Assembly: GCF_009937765.1 (NCBI RefSeq)
Contig: NZ_CP047089.1
Location: 2,416,272-2,480,271, forward strand
Length of the DNA: 64,000 bases
Source: Bacillus pumilus
Lineage (GTDB): Bacteria; Bacillota; Bacilli; Bacillales; Bacillaceae
Direction of reading: 5' to 3'
Position 1 is the first letter of the stretch; every line of letters starts with the position of its first letter. The notes beneath the pieces were generated by a model. That model saw nothing but the letters and a program-made list of their open reading frames with translations, was not told the DNA's origin and did no database searches. The translations under genes and the position numbers were made by a program. This document shows positions 56,586-64,000 of this stretch, piece after piece.

Positions 56586-58002
56586 TGAGATTGAAGTACC
56601 AATGGTAGAAGTAACTTCTGCGGTTCGCCAAGCAATAGGAGATGTGAAAGCGGAAAAGAAAAGACTTTTGTTCACATGGAATTGGAGAACGCCAATATAT
56701 TCTGTCATCATACTAATCGTTCTTTATTTTTCATCAGGCTTCCTTTTTCCTTCTCTTAATACAGCGATGGCACGCGTCCCGATTATTGGACAGTTTTATA
56801 TGATGTTTCACGATAAAGTAGGAATGTCTCTTTTTCAGAGTGAGTTGGTGAAGCATGTCAATGAGGGGGCTGAATCAAGAGGGGTTACTGTGAAAGTAAA
56901 CAGTGTGTATTATGATGCAGGGCGGCTTGTTTATACGTTTACTGTGGAGAATTTGAATACAAAGGAAGATTCTGTACCATTCATAGTCAACAACTTCGAT
57001 CATAAAAATGAAACTTTCCAACCGAGTTACGACAATCAGGGATTGAAAAAAATGAAAGATGGCCGCTATGTTGGGCAGACGGAAGTCTATACAAATGGAC
57101 AAACGATCAAACAAGGTCAACAAGTCCCGCTTGTTATTTCGAAGATTGGGGATATTGTAGGGAATTGGCGCTTCAAGTTACCTGTGGTCAAGCAAAAAAC
57201 CACCTTACTAGCGGGACAAAAAGACGTGTCTATTTTAAATGGACGTTATCAAATAAGAAATGTAAAGGTAGAAAATGGAGTGAATGGCTCTGCTATTCAA
57301 TATGCCATTGATTACAATGGTTTTGCCAAAGATGATAAAGTTAGTATACATGGGATGAAAGATAATTTAGGAAATGAGTATGAGCTTGAGATTGGAACTG
57401 TTTTAAGGAAAAAACAACTGACTTCTGATAAAAATAGAAAAGAACATTTGACGATTTTGAATCAGCCGATCAATCCAAAGGCGACCGAATTGACATTTGA
57501 CACATCTGTGGATATCGAACGAGAATACAGCCACATCATTCCTCTCAAGACAAAGCTGCCTGTTCAGTTCAAAACAAAACACCATGGCATCGGAATCAAA
57601 ATCAATAAGATAGAGCAAAAAGACCGTTCTGTGATTCTTGATTATCAATTTACTGGAGTAGATCAAAAAGAATTAGATCAGGATGTGATGGAGAATATAG
57701 GTGAATTCATTGGATTAGGCGATATTGAAAAGATGAAATCATGGCCCGATCCACAAGCAGATTATGAAAGCGGATATTACTTGAAGGGGAACCATGCGAA
57801 GGTGACGAATGTAAAGACAGCTTCTATGCAATCCATCTTTGAATTTGATGATAAGAATCTAGAGACTTTATCATTAAACCATTTTTCTTTTAAAGATTAT
57901 GGGCTTTATCTTGATTTGTCAGAACTAAATATGTTGGCACCACACAAAGAAATAAAGGTCACCATTCCAGTCAAAAAAGAAACGTCAAAAGCTAGTCAAT
58001 AA
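56554..58002 (+). CDS. DUF4179-type membrane protein, probable anti-sigma factor
   Basis: A 482-residue protein with a short cytosolic N-terminus (about 1-42), one membrane helix (about 43-62, YSVIILIVLYFSSGF) and a large extracytoplasmic part with repeated beta-rich segments. This topology and the overlap with the ECF sigma gene suggest that the N-terminus holds the sigma factor and the outside part senses the envelope. The DUF4179 label is from the pattern after the helix (VGMSLFQSE, GVTVKVNSVYYDAGRLVYTFTVEN). I prefer the ATG at 56554 over a GTG at 56548, for spacing to AGGAGG. Confidence 0.75.
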   Translation: MERKEMKKLYDEIEVPMVEVTSAVRQAIGDVKAEKKRLLFTWNWRTPIYSVIILIVLYFSSGFLFPSLNTAMARVPIIGQFYMMFHDKVGMSLFQSELVKHVNEGAESRGVTVKVNSVYYDAGRLVYTFTVENLNTKEDSVPFIVNNFDHKNETFQPSYDNQGLKKMKDGRYVGQTEVYTNGQTIKQGQQVPLVISKIGDIVGNWRFKLPVVKQKTTLLAGQKDVSILNGRYQIRNVKVENGVNGSAIQYAIDYNGFAKDDKVSIHGMKDNLGNEYELEIGTVLRKKQLTSDKNRKEHLTILNQPINPKATELTFDTSVDIEREYSHIIPLKTKLPVQFKTKHHGIGIKINKIEQKDRSVILDYQFTGVDQKELDQDVMENIGEFIGLGDIEKMKSWPDPQADYESGYYLKGNHAKVTNVKTASMQSIFEFDDKNLETLSLNHFSFKDYGLYLDLSELNMLAPHKEIKVTIPVKKETSKASQ

Positions 58003-58008
58003 ATAAGA

Positions 58009-58040
58009 GAGCGAACATGATTATACATGTTCGCTTTTTG
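58009..58040. terminator. Terminator after the sigma / anti-sigma operon
   Basis: GCGAACATG-ATTATA-CATGTTCGC followed by five T; convergent with the MFS gene, whose stop lies in the loop. Confidence 0.88.
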
Positions 58041-59208
58041 TCTGTTGTTCCACCAGTCGATGACGATTGAACGAATACCGAATCAACATCAGCGCCGCAA
58101 AACTAGCTATCCCGCCAATCCAACTTAAATTCGTTACATTTGTATACTGAATAATCACGCCGCCCATTGATGATCCGAGCATCATGCCGATATTCATAAT
58201 CGCTGTATTAAAACTCAGCACGGTTTCTGATGCTTGAGGTTTTAGAGAAATGAGATAAAACTGCTTCGCTGGCGTTGTCGTCCATGTTGCGATGCCCCAT
58301 ATGGCTAGTGTGATCAAGACGCTAATTGTAGAAAATTGTGTAAAAAATAGGGTGAATAGAGTGAACATCTGGATCATGATGCTGATCGAGATGGTTCGGT
58401 TTGGTCCCCATTGATCAACGGCGAAGCCGCCAAATCGTGAACCTATAAAAGCAGCGATTCCTAAAATGAGTAAGGCGATACTTGTCATTTCAAGAGAGAA
58501 GCCAGCGGTCTGTCGTAATAAAGGCGAGATATAGGCGAATACCATTGTGTAGCCTAAGATCCAAAAGACGGTTGTGGCTAATCCGCTGATCACTCTGCTA
58601 TCTTGAAGGAGATGTAATTGCTGCTTCAATGGCAGATGTGAATGTCCCTCCATGCGTGGCAGTAATTGATAAAGCAGGAATAAAAGACAAGCAGTACCTA
58701 GTGCAATAATGAGAAAAATATAGTGCCAATCCACATGACCTGATAAAAATGTGCCAATCGGGACACCAAGTACGAGTGAAACGGTAAATCCAGTAATGAC
58801 CGTTGCCATCGCACTGCCCTTTTTTTCTGGAGGGGCGATCTGTGCTGCATAATTCGTGGCGACGACAATATATAAGCCGCCACTCATCGCCATGATGACT
58901 CGGGATAGCAGGAGCAGCATAAAGTGATGGCTAAAAAAGGCGACCACATTGCCTAAAATAAACATAAAAATCGCCGATAACAGGACCTTTTTTCGGTTCA
59001 ATTTCGATGTTGCCATCACTAAAAAGAGGGCACCTACTGCATAAAAGAGAGAGTAAACGGTAATAAGCTGCCCGGCAGCAGGAATGGAGATGTTTAAATC
59101 AACGGAAATCATATCTAGAATGCCTGACACAACGAATTCTGACGTGCCTGTGACGAATGAACCGACAGCTAAAAGAATAATCAATAGCTGATGTGATGTA
59201 TTTTTCAT
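58021..59208 (-). CDS. MFS efflux transporter (DHA1 type)
   Basis: A 395-residue membrane protein with 12 predicted helices. It has the motif LVMATSKLNRKKVLL between helices 2 and 3, a variant of the MFS motif A, and the antiporter motif VLGVPIGTFLSG in helix 5, which points to drug:H+ antiport of the chloramphenicol/arabinose-efflux subgroup. The substrate is unknown. It is divergent from a LysR gene 100 bases away, which is likely its regulator. Confidence 0.85.
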   Translation of the reverse strand: MKNTSHQLLIILLAVGSFVTGTSEFVVSGILDMISVDLNISIPAAGQLITVYSLFYAVGALFLVMATSKLNRKKVLLSAIFMFILGNVVAFFSHHFMLLLLSRVIMAMSGGLYIVVATNYAAQIAPPEKKGSAMATVITGFTVSLVLGVPIGTFLSGHVDWHYIFLIIALGTACLLFLLYQLLPRMEGHSHLPLKQQLHLLQDSRVISGLATTVFWILGYTMVFAYISPLLRQTAGFSLEMTSIALLILGIAAFIGSRFGGFAVDQWGPNRTISISIMIQMFTLFTLFFTQFSTISVLITLAIWGIATWTTTPAKQFYLISLKPQASETVLSFNTAIMNIGMMLGSSMGGVIIQYTNVTNLSWIGGIASFAALMLIRYSFNRHRLVEQQTKSEHV

Positions 59209-59308
59209 TTTGAACCCTTCCTTCAGTTTGATACGTTGTCTTTAGTTTAAATTCCGTGCTAACATAAGTAAAATTGATGTTTTTCATGAAGGAGATGAGT
59301 GAATACTC

Positions 59309-60205
59309 ATGAGCTTTGTTCGCTTTGATATTGTTGCAAAAGTGGTCGAGCTTGGCAGTTTTACCGCAGCAGCTGAAGCATTAAATATGACGCAGTCCGC
59401 GGTCAGTCATGCGGTGGCGAGTTTAGAAACGGAGTGGGATGTGTCTTTATTCATTCGTGATCGAAAAAAGGGCATTATGCTAACGGACATTGGTCAAACG
59501 CTTCTCCCGCATATTAGAGAAGTGTTAAATAGATTGGAGAAAATCCAGCAAGAAATTGCGTTAACGAAAAATATCGAAACGGGCTTGATTCGAATCGGAA
59601 CATTTGCCAGTGCATCAGCTTGTTTATTGCCTAAGCTGCTTGTGAGCTATCAGAAAAAACATCCGAAAATCGAATTTAAATTCTATGAGGGAACGTATGA
59701 AGAAATATTGGAGTGGCTGGACTCTGGCATCATTGATGTTGGTTTTGTTGTGAAAGGCTATGCAGATGAAGCTTTTGACTTGCTGCCGCTGATCAAAGAT
59801 GAGATGGTGGTCGCCTATCATCCAAATCATCGCTTTCACCAGCAGTCCATTGTAGATATCACAGATTTGGCGGATGAACCATTTATTATGCCGACTGGCA
59901 TGTATCAATCACATGTAGAGGATATTTTTGCTGAGGCTCAATTGAAGCCAGCTACTTTATTTGAAGTACACGATTGTACGACTATTGCTCGTATGGTTGG
60001 GGAAGGACTTGGTGTCACGATAGGTCCTGAGCTGTTTTTAAAAACGCAGCAGCTTGTGCACATTCGACAGTTGAATGTCTCTCATCACCGCGAGGTTGCG
60101 CTTGCCTGTCCGTCTCTCTCCCAAGCTTCTCCAGCAGTGAAAGAGTTTTTCCATGTAGCCGAAGCGGTTTTTGCAAAAGAGAAGGATTTGGAGAAGGGTG
60201 TATAA
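59309..60205 (+). CDS. LysR-family transcriptional regulator
   Basis: A 298-residue LTTR: N-terminal winged helix (about 1-60, ELGSFTAAAEALNMTQSAVSHAVASLE) and a periplasmic-binding-type effector domain (about 88-290). AAGGAG precedes the ATG. It lies divergent to the MFS efflux gene, the classical arrangement for LysR control of the neighbour through the shared 100-base gap. The effector is unknown. It is downstream-bounded by a terminator before the pbuG promoter. Confidence 0.88.
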   Translation: MSFVRFDIVAKVVELGSFTAAAEALNMTQSAVSHAVASLETEWDVSLFIRDRKKGIMLTDIGQTLLPHIREVLNRLEKIQQEIALTKNIETGLIRIGTFASASACLLPKLLVSYQKKHPKIEFKFYEGTYEEILEWLDSGIIDVGFVVKGYADEAFDLLPLIKDEMVVAYHPNHRFHQQSIVDITDLADEPFIMPTGMYQSHVEDIFAEAQLKPATLFEVHDCTTIARMVGEGLGVTIGPELFLKTQQLVHIRQLNVSHHREVALACPSLSQASPAVKEFFHVAEAVFAKEKDLEKGV

Positions 60206-60248
60206 AGAACTAGATGTGATTTTCCAAATTCGTGTAATAAGACGAATG

Positions 60249-60284
60249 AAGCGGACGTTTCTTTGAAAAATGTTCGCTTTTCGT
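60249..60284 (+). terminator. Terminator after the LysR gene
   Basis: AAGCGGACGTTT pairs with AAATGTTCGCTT (two G-U pairs) around a short loop, then TTTTCGT. It directly precedes the pbuG promoter. Confidence 0.7.
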
Positions 60285-60285
60285 A

Positions 60286-60314
60286 TTGTGTTTTAAAAAT
60301 GAAGTTGGTACAAT
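60286..60314 (+). promoter_or_regulatory. SigA promoter of pbuG
   Basis: TTGTGT at 60286-60291, 17-base spacer, TACAAT at 60309-60314, about 25 bases before the purine aptamer. Confidence 0.75.
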
Positions 60315-60335
60315 AGACACAGAAATCAAATAGAT

Positions 60336-60408
60336 AGAAGTCGTATAATAGCGGGGATATGGCCCGCAAGTTTCTACCAAGCTACCGTAAATAGCTTGAC
60401 TACGTCAA
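60336..60408 (+). ncRNA. Guanine-class purine riboswitch aptamer
   Basis: The conserved core is present: GTATAAT, GGATATGG, GTTTCTACC, CCGTAAAT and the junction segment GACTAC. The C in that junction segment, equivalent to C74 of the xpt aptamer, pairs with guanine; adenine aptamers have U there. Loop and stem lengths are normal. It controls pbuG. Confidence 0.96.
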
Positions 60409-60473
60409 TTCACACTCGTTTGATATAAATCATGCATTGTTCTTGTTTTATGTCACGGTCTGAATTCACATAT

Positions 60474-60512
60474 GTAGTCAAGCGTCCCAAAAGTGTTGGG
60501 GCGTTTTTTATT
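60474..60512 (+). terminator. Purine riboswitch terminator / antiterminator
   Basis: GCGTCCCAA-AAGTG-TTGGGGCG then six T is the terminator. GTAGTCAAGC at 60474-60483, overlapping its left arm, is perfectly complementary to GCTTGACTAC at 60394-60403 inside the aptamer. Without guanine this 10-bp pairing forms the antiterminator; with guanine the aptamer holds its strand and transcription stops. Confidence 0.9.
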
Positions 60513-60566
60513 TGACTTGTGAATGGGGCAGACTAAAGCAAAAGGACATGAAGGGAGTCAGTTGGC

Positions 60567-61892
60567 TTGAAACAGTTTTTTCAGTTTGATGAATTAGGAA
60601 CGAATTACCGCAGAGAAATCATCGGTGGTTTAACCACATTTTTGGCGATGGCTTACATTTTGTTTGTCAATCCGATCACACTTGCTTTAGTGTCGGTACC
60701 GGATTTTCCAGATAAATTACGAATTGATCAAGGCGCTGTCTTTACAGCGACGGCGCTAGCCTCTGCCGCAGGGTGTATTCTGATGGGGCTAATTGCTAGG
60801 TATCCGATTGCGATTGCTCCAGGTATGGGCTTAAATGCCTTTTTCGCCTTCTCGGTTGTTCTTGGCATGGGCATTACATGGGAAGCAGCACTTTCTGGTG
60901 TGTTTGTATCAGGATTGATTTTCGTTGCCCTTTCTTTAACAGGTTTCCGTGAAAAAATCATCAATGCTATTCCGGCTGAGCTAAAGCTAGCGGTTGGTGC
61001 GGGTATTGGTCTATTCATTACGTTTGTCGGTCTACAAGGATCTGGTATTATCGCTAATAATGATAATACGCTCGTTTCGATTGGAAACATTCATAGTGGT
61101 CCTGTCTTATTAACGGTGTTTGGTATCGTGGTGACTGTTATTTTAATGGTTCTGCGAGTGAATGCAGGTGTCTTCATTGGGATGCTTGTGACAGCTATTG
61201 CAGGAATGATTGTTGGTCTTGTCCCAGTACCGACGCAAATTGTGGGAAGTATTCCAAGCTTGTCTCCAACCTTCGGTCAAGCCTTGATTCATTTGCCAGA
61301 CATTTTCTCAATCCAAATGCTTGTCGTGATTTTGACGTTCTTATTCGTTGGGTTCTTTGATACAGCAGGAACGCTTGTGGCTGTTGCAACCCAAGCTGGT
61401 CTAATGAAAAATAATGAGCTGCCGCGTGCAGGAAGAGCACTTCTAGCGGATTCATCTTCAATTGTTGTAGGTTCTATTCTTGGAACATCGACGACAACAT
61501 CTTATGTTGAATCTAGCTCAGGTGTTGCAGCAGGTGCACGTTCTGGATTTGCATCTGTCGTGACAGGTATTTTCTTCTTGCTTGCGATGTTCTTCTCGCC
61601 GCTTTTATCCATCGTTACAAAGAATGTGACAGCACCTGCTTTAATCATTGTGGGGGCACTGATGGTCGCTCCGCTTGCGAAGATTGCATGGGATCGTTTT
61701 GAAATTGCTGTACCAGCGTTCTTAACGATGATTATGATGCCACTCACATACAGTATTGCAACAGGGATTGCGGTTGGCTTTATTTTCTACCCGATTACGA
61801 TGATCTTTAAAGGGAAAGCCAAAGAAATACATCCGATTATGTATGGATTGTTTGTGATCTTTATTCTCTACTTTGCTTTCTTAAATCATTAA
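60567..61892 (+). CDS. pbuG: PbuG, hypoxanthine/guanine permease
   Basis: A 441-residue NCS2/AzgA-type purine permease with 12-14 helices. It begins MKQFFQFDELGTNYRREIIGGLTTFLAMAYILFVNP-like and has the family motifs APGMGLNAFFAF and GFFDTAGTLVAVATQAG, and TSTTTSYVESSSGVAAGARSG. The start is a TTG at 60567 after AAGGGAG. Expression is turned off by guanine through the upstream riboswitch. In B. subtilis pbuG lies directly after guaA. Confidence 0.96.
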   Translation: MKQFFQFDELGTNYRREIIGGLTTFLAMAYILFVNPITLALVSVPDFPDKLRIDQGAVFTATALASAAGCILMGLIARYPIAIAPGMGLNAFFAFSVVLGMGITWEAALSGVFVSGLIFVALSLTGFREKIINAIPAELKLAVGAGIGLFITFVGLQGSGIIANNDNTLVSIGNIHSGPVLLTVFGIVVTVILMVLRVNAGVFIGMLVTAIAGMIVGLVPVPTQIVGSIPSLSPTFGQALIHLPDIFSIQMLVVILTFLFVGFFDTAGTLVAVATQAGLMKNNELPRAGRALLADSSSIVVGSILGTSTTTSYVESSSGVAAGARSGFASVVTGIFFLLAMFFSPLLSIVTKNVTAPALIIVGALMVAPLAKIAWDRFEIAVPAFLTMIMMPLTYSIATGIAVGFIFYPITMIFKGKAKEIHPIMYGLFVIFILYFAFLNH

Positions 61893-61899
61893 TTGTTGA

Positions 61900-61946
61900 C
61901 AAAGGGTTAAAACGATCTTTATTTTAACCCTTTGTCTTCTTTTTTT
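61900..61946 (+). terminator. pbuG terminator
   Basis: CAAAGGGTTAAAA at 61900-61912 and TTTTAACCCTTTG at 61922-61934 form a 13-bp stem followed by a T-rich tract. Confidence 0.9.
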
Positions 61947-62100
61947 CAGCGTGATAGAAAACCTTTGCAGTCTAGGAAGGACGAGCACTGACGCGGAGCG
62001 AATTTGACATTCATGAGCACCAGCGCGCAGGACTGACAAAGAATGCGAGGGCTTGTCTACACGCTGAAACAGCAGCTCATTGAAGCTGCTGTTTTTTTGT
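61944..62100 (+). ncRNA. Candidate structured RNA with its own terminator
   Basis: Between pbuG and yebC a 126-base segment is closed by a perfect 10-bp stem, TTTCAGCGTG (61944-61953) with CACGCTGAAA (62060-62069). Inside, CTTTG-CAGTC (61963-61972) pairs with GACTG-A-CAAAG (62031-62041), and GAAT/ATTC forms a small hairpin near 62000-62012. The inner part holds a near-repeat GAGCACTGACGCG / GAGCACCAGCGCG. An intrinsic terminator follows at once (AGCAGCT/AGCTGCT, seven T, 62069-62100). There is no open frame. A small RNA or a structured repeat element fits best; known family not assigned. Confidence 0.6.
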
Positions 62101-62134
62101 TTTGCCTTATTTTCTTGCCAATTTAAAACCTCTG

Positions 62135-62262
62135 CTATCCTTTATCCGTCTATTCGTATGAACGTCAAGGAATCTTGACGGAACAGAGAGACTCCGCTAC
62201 TTTAAGAGGAGTCATCCGGATAGGTCATTCGTATGAACCTGTCAGGATTGTGCTGGATAGGA
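62135..62262 (+). promoter_or_regulatory. Structured leader upstream of yebC
   Basis: The leader has two copies of ATTCGTATGAAC (62152 and 62227), two strong hairpins (CGTCAAG-GAAT-CTTGACG at 62163-62180; GACTCC...GGAGTC near 62190-62213), and CTATCC at 62135-62140 that can pair with GGATAG at 62218-62223 or with GGATAG at 62254-62259. The second GGATAG overlaps the yebC ribosome site (AGGAG). This allows two alternative folds, one hiding the ribosome site. No known riboswitch class is recognised. Confidence 0.5.
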
Positions 62263-62273
62263 GTTGATATGAG

Positions 62274-63074
62274 ATGTTAGAAAAAGATGAAGAGCAAAGT
62301 ACATCAGACTTAAAAATTGAAGAGCCATCAATAGATCAAGAAACGAGGCAATCCCGCCTTAGCAGAAGCGCCGCAAAACGTGGAAGAACGTCGAAAGCAA
62401 AAGCGGCATCGGATGATGAGCGTTCTACCATTCAACGTATGCTGCAAGGTGTAGGAGGCGCGTTTAAGCGCTATAGCTCATATGGACTTGCGATGTTAAA
62501 ATCACCGAGCCAGGCCATCAATCAAGCGGAAACATTACGGATGAAGTATGCTTGGATCTCGATTGTGTTATTCAGCGTGTTTTTTGCTTTAGGCAACTAT
62601 GTTCAATTAAAGGCGTCAAAGACTCGTTTATTAGGCTTTGGCATTCATTACTCTTTTGGTGACGCCTTTTTGAGGGTAGCGATCTTTACACTCATTCTGC
62701 TCACACTGATGATGCTCACCGTCTGGTTACTCGGAAAGTACATGCTAAAAGGAAACATATCACTGAAAGAAGTGATCATGAAGTTTGGTGCCGCACTTGT
62801 TCCGGTTTTGGTTTTATCGATCCTTTGGCTTGTATTCGCCATGCTGAATATTCCATATGTGACGGTCATTTTATCTGTGATGATGTTCTTTGGTCTCCAG
62901 TTGATTGCGGTCGTATTGTTTCGCTCGATTCAATCGGATCATAAAACGGCACGTGGTGATTTAATGTATACCGGCTGGGTCTTTTTATTGGTGGAGCTTG
63001 TCATCATTGCACTGCTCTGGGCCATTGTCGGAGAGTATTTGATTCCTTCACTTGTGCCCGTTCGATTTGGATGA
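62274..63074 (+). CDS. yebC: YebC, Yip1-domain membrane protein
   Basis: A 266-residue protein with a long charged cytosolic N-terminus (about 1-85, rich in Ser, Lys, Arg) and about five membrane helices (from about residue 93), the pattern of the Yip1/YebC family. It starts MLEKDEEQSTSDLKIEE; the ATG at 62274 is about 10 bases after TAGGAG. B. subtilis has yebC at the same place, between pbuG and yebE. This is not the unrelated transcription regulator YebC of enterobacteria. Function unknown; the structured leader suggests controlled translation. Confidence 0.88.
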   Translation: MLEKDEEQSTSDLKIEEPSIDQETRQSRLSRSAAKRGRTSKAKAASDDERSTIQRMLQGVGGAFKRYSSYGLAMLKSPSQAINQAETLRMKYAWISIVLFSVFFALGNYVQLKASKTRLLGFGIHYSFGDAFLRVAIFTLILLTLMMLTVWLLGKYMLKGNISLKEVIMKFGAALVPVLVLSILWLVFAMLNIPYVTVILSVMMFFGLQLIAVVLFRSIQSDHKTARGDLMYTGWVFLLVELVIIALLWAIVGEYLIPSLVPVRFG

Positions 63075-63081
63075 TACACAC

Positions 63082-63118
63082 ACTGAAAACCTCCTTTTTT
63101 GAAAAAGGAGGTTTTCAT
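63082..63118 (+). terminator. Terminator after yebC
   Basis: GAAAACCTCCTTTTT and AAAAAGGAGGTTTTC form a 14-bp stem; the T run is short. Confidence 0.75.
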
Positions 63119-63208
63119 GTTGAGAAGAGGAAAAAACGGGTAAACTCTTGGTAATAAAGACCACCGTTCTTGTCGAAAGATATATGTGTTTTTCTTGCGC
63201 AAATTTGA

Positions 63209-63237
63209 TTGTATCAAGGTATGTTCTCTAGTAGAAT
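63209..63237 (+). promoter_or_regulatory. Probable SigA promoter of yebE-yebG
   Basis: TTGTAT at 63209-63214, 17-base spacer, TAGAAT at 63232-63237, about 45 bases before the yebE start. Confidence 0.65.
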
Positions 63238-63280
63238 ATGGGGTGCTTTATTTGATTTTTTAGTGCAGGGGGTTCGAATC

Positions 63281-63835
63281 GTGCTTCAACAACTTTTATC
63301 CAATGCGTTCACCATGGTTTTGATCATTTTAGTGATTAATATTGTCTATGTCTCTTTTTCCACCATGCGTTTGATTTTAACAATGAAAGGCAGACGGTAC
63401 GCAGCAGCTTTTGCTGGTACGATTGAGATGCTGATTTATGTGATTGGATTAAGTATCGTACTTGATAACTTAGATCAAATCCAAAATGTTATTGCTTATG
63501 CGCTAGGTTATGGGATGGGGATCATTGTCGGGATGAAAATTGAAGAGAAGCTGGCTCTTGGCTACACAACTGTTAACGTGATCACAAAAGAATTAGATGT
63601 CGATCTCCCAAGACAATTGAGAGAAAAAGGATATGGTGTCACTAGCTGGGTAGCAGGCGGTCTTGAAGGAGACCGGACAGCATTGCAAATTTTAACACCG
63701 AGAAAATATGAACTGCAATTATATGAAACGATTAAAACGCTGGATTCAAAGGCATTTATCATTTCATATGAGCCCAAATCGATTCACGGCGGCTTCTGGG
63801 TGAAGGCTGTGAAGAAAAGGAGAATTAAAGAATGA
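63281..63835 (+). CDS. yebE: YebE, DUF2179/DUF5698 membrane protein
   Basis: A 184-residue protein with three membrane helices (about 10-28, 38-57, 62-80) and a C-terminal cytosolic DUF2179-like domain (about 90-175, [19 protein letters not shown] to [14 protein letters not shown]). I chose the GTG at 63281, preceded by AGGGGG, which gives the B. subtilis length; the longer frame from 63209 starts inside the promoter. The domain is found in small-molecule-binding membrane proteins of unknown function. yebG overlaps its stop as ATGA. Confidence 0.9.
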   Translation: MLQQLLSNAFTMVLIILVINIVYVSFSTMRLILTMKGRRYAAAFAGTIEMLIYVIGLSIVLDNLDQIQNVIAYALGYGMGIIVGMKIEEKLALGYTTVNVITKELDVDLPRQLREKGYGVTSWVAGGLEGDRTALQILTPRKYELQLYETIKTLDSKAFIISYEPKSIHGGFWVKAVKKRRIKE

Positions 63836-64000
63836 CCGCAAAACCAAAGAAGAAGAAATTCTATGTGGAAGACAACATGACGATCGATCAAGTGTTGTCC
63901 CAGATGGCAGCGGAAGGCTACTCGCCTGTCCGACGAATGGAGGAGCCCATTTTTCAGGAAAAGAAGGAAAATGGGTCGATTCAGATCATTCCGATTGGGA
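63832..64000 (+). CDS. yebG: YebG, NETI-motif protein (3' end beyond window)
   Basis: The start (ATG at 63832, overlapping the yebE stop) and 56 codons are in the window: [22 protein letters not shown], then [17 protein letters not shown]. It is a short, basic, cytosolic protein known in B. subtilis as YebG, a NETI-type protein of about 64 residues. Function unknown. The frame runs off the right edge. It precedes the purine synthesis operon in B. subtilis. Confidence 0.88.
   Translation, partial: MTAKPKKKKFYVEDNMTIDQVLSQMAAEGYSPVRRMEEPIFQEKKENGSIQIIPIG

Noticed and set aside
60249-60284. GTTCGC/GCGGAC sequences upstream of pbuG as a possible PurR PurBox pair
   Set aside because: They form the two arms of a terminator hairpin for the LysR gene; spacing does not fit the PurBox arrangement.
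62152-62238. The two ATTCGTATGAAC copies as PurBoxes
   Set aside because: They are direct rather than inverted repeats and 75 bases apart, unlike the PurBox pair; kept instead as part of the yebC leader.

Overview
The window is chromosomal DNA of a low-GC, endospore-forming Bacillus, most probably of the Bacillus pumilus / safensis / altitudinis group. Nearly every protein is a close relative of a B. subtilis protein, with spore genes (sleB, ypeB, prsW, cotA), AGGAGG ribosome sites, many intrinsic terminators and typical Firmicute RNA switches. Species placement is by recognition, not by a search.

Positions 1-18,030 are mostly minus-strand genes in the B. subtilis order yphB, yphA, (ypzI), fni, ypfD, cmk, ypfB, motI, ypeB, sleB, prsW, ypdA, gudB, mecB, ypbG, ypbF, ypbE, ypbD, recS, ypbB. 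Then come fer (+), the riboflavin transporter ribU (-) behind an FMN riboswitch, and serA (+). These genes cover isoprenoid isomerisation, CMP kinase, c-di-GMP control of the flagellum, spore cortex lysis, anti-sigma proteolysis, bacillithiol redox, glutamate catabolism and DNA repair.

Positions 21,033-21,600 are a junction. A 54-base start of what looks like a transposase gene runs directly into the last 46 bases of a 23S rRNA, followed by intact 5S rRNA, initiator tRNA-Met and tRNA-Asp. To the right the gene order is that of the B. subtilis region after rrnE, far away on that chromosome. The junction is therefore a real rearrangement or an assembly misjoin at rRNA/IS repeats.

Positions 21,873-48,904 hold thiL, the t6A genes tsaE-tsaB-rimI-tsaD, a DnaA-box cluster, ydiF, moaC, rex, tatAy-tatCy, ydiK-ydiL, CIRCE-groES-groEL, a small accessory stretch, ydjM-ydjN (with a WalR box), a CMD-family gene, cotA, gabP, mneS, yeaC-yeaD-yebA and guaA.

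Positions 48,905-60,205 are an accessory block between guaA and pbuG. It has a T-box (leucine specifier) controlled 2-isopropylmalate synthase with an AraC-type regulator, a 35-residue membrane peptide, a second AraC regulator, a third AraC regulator broken by one in-frame stop, two GNAT acetyltransferases, a zinc-ribbon mini-protein, an ECF sigma / membrane-protein pair, and a divergent MFS/LysR pair.

Positions 60,206-64,000 return to the conserved backbone: guanine riboswitch, pbuG, a strongly folded candidate RNA ending in a terminator, a structured leader in front of yebC, then yebE and the start of yebG. The candidate RNA, the yebC leader, the DnaA-box cluster and the junction are the most interesting items. 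No CRISPR array, complete insertion sequence or obvious defence system was seen.
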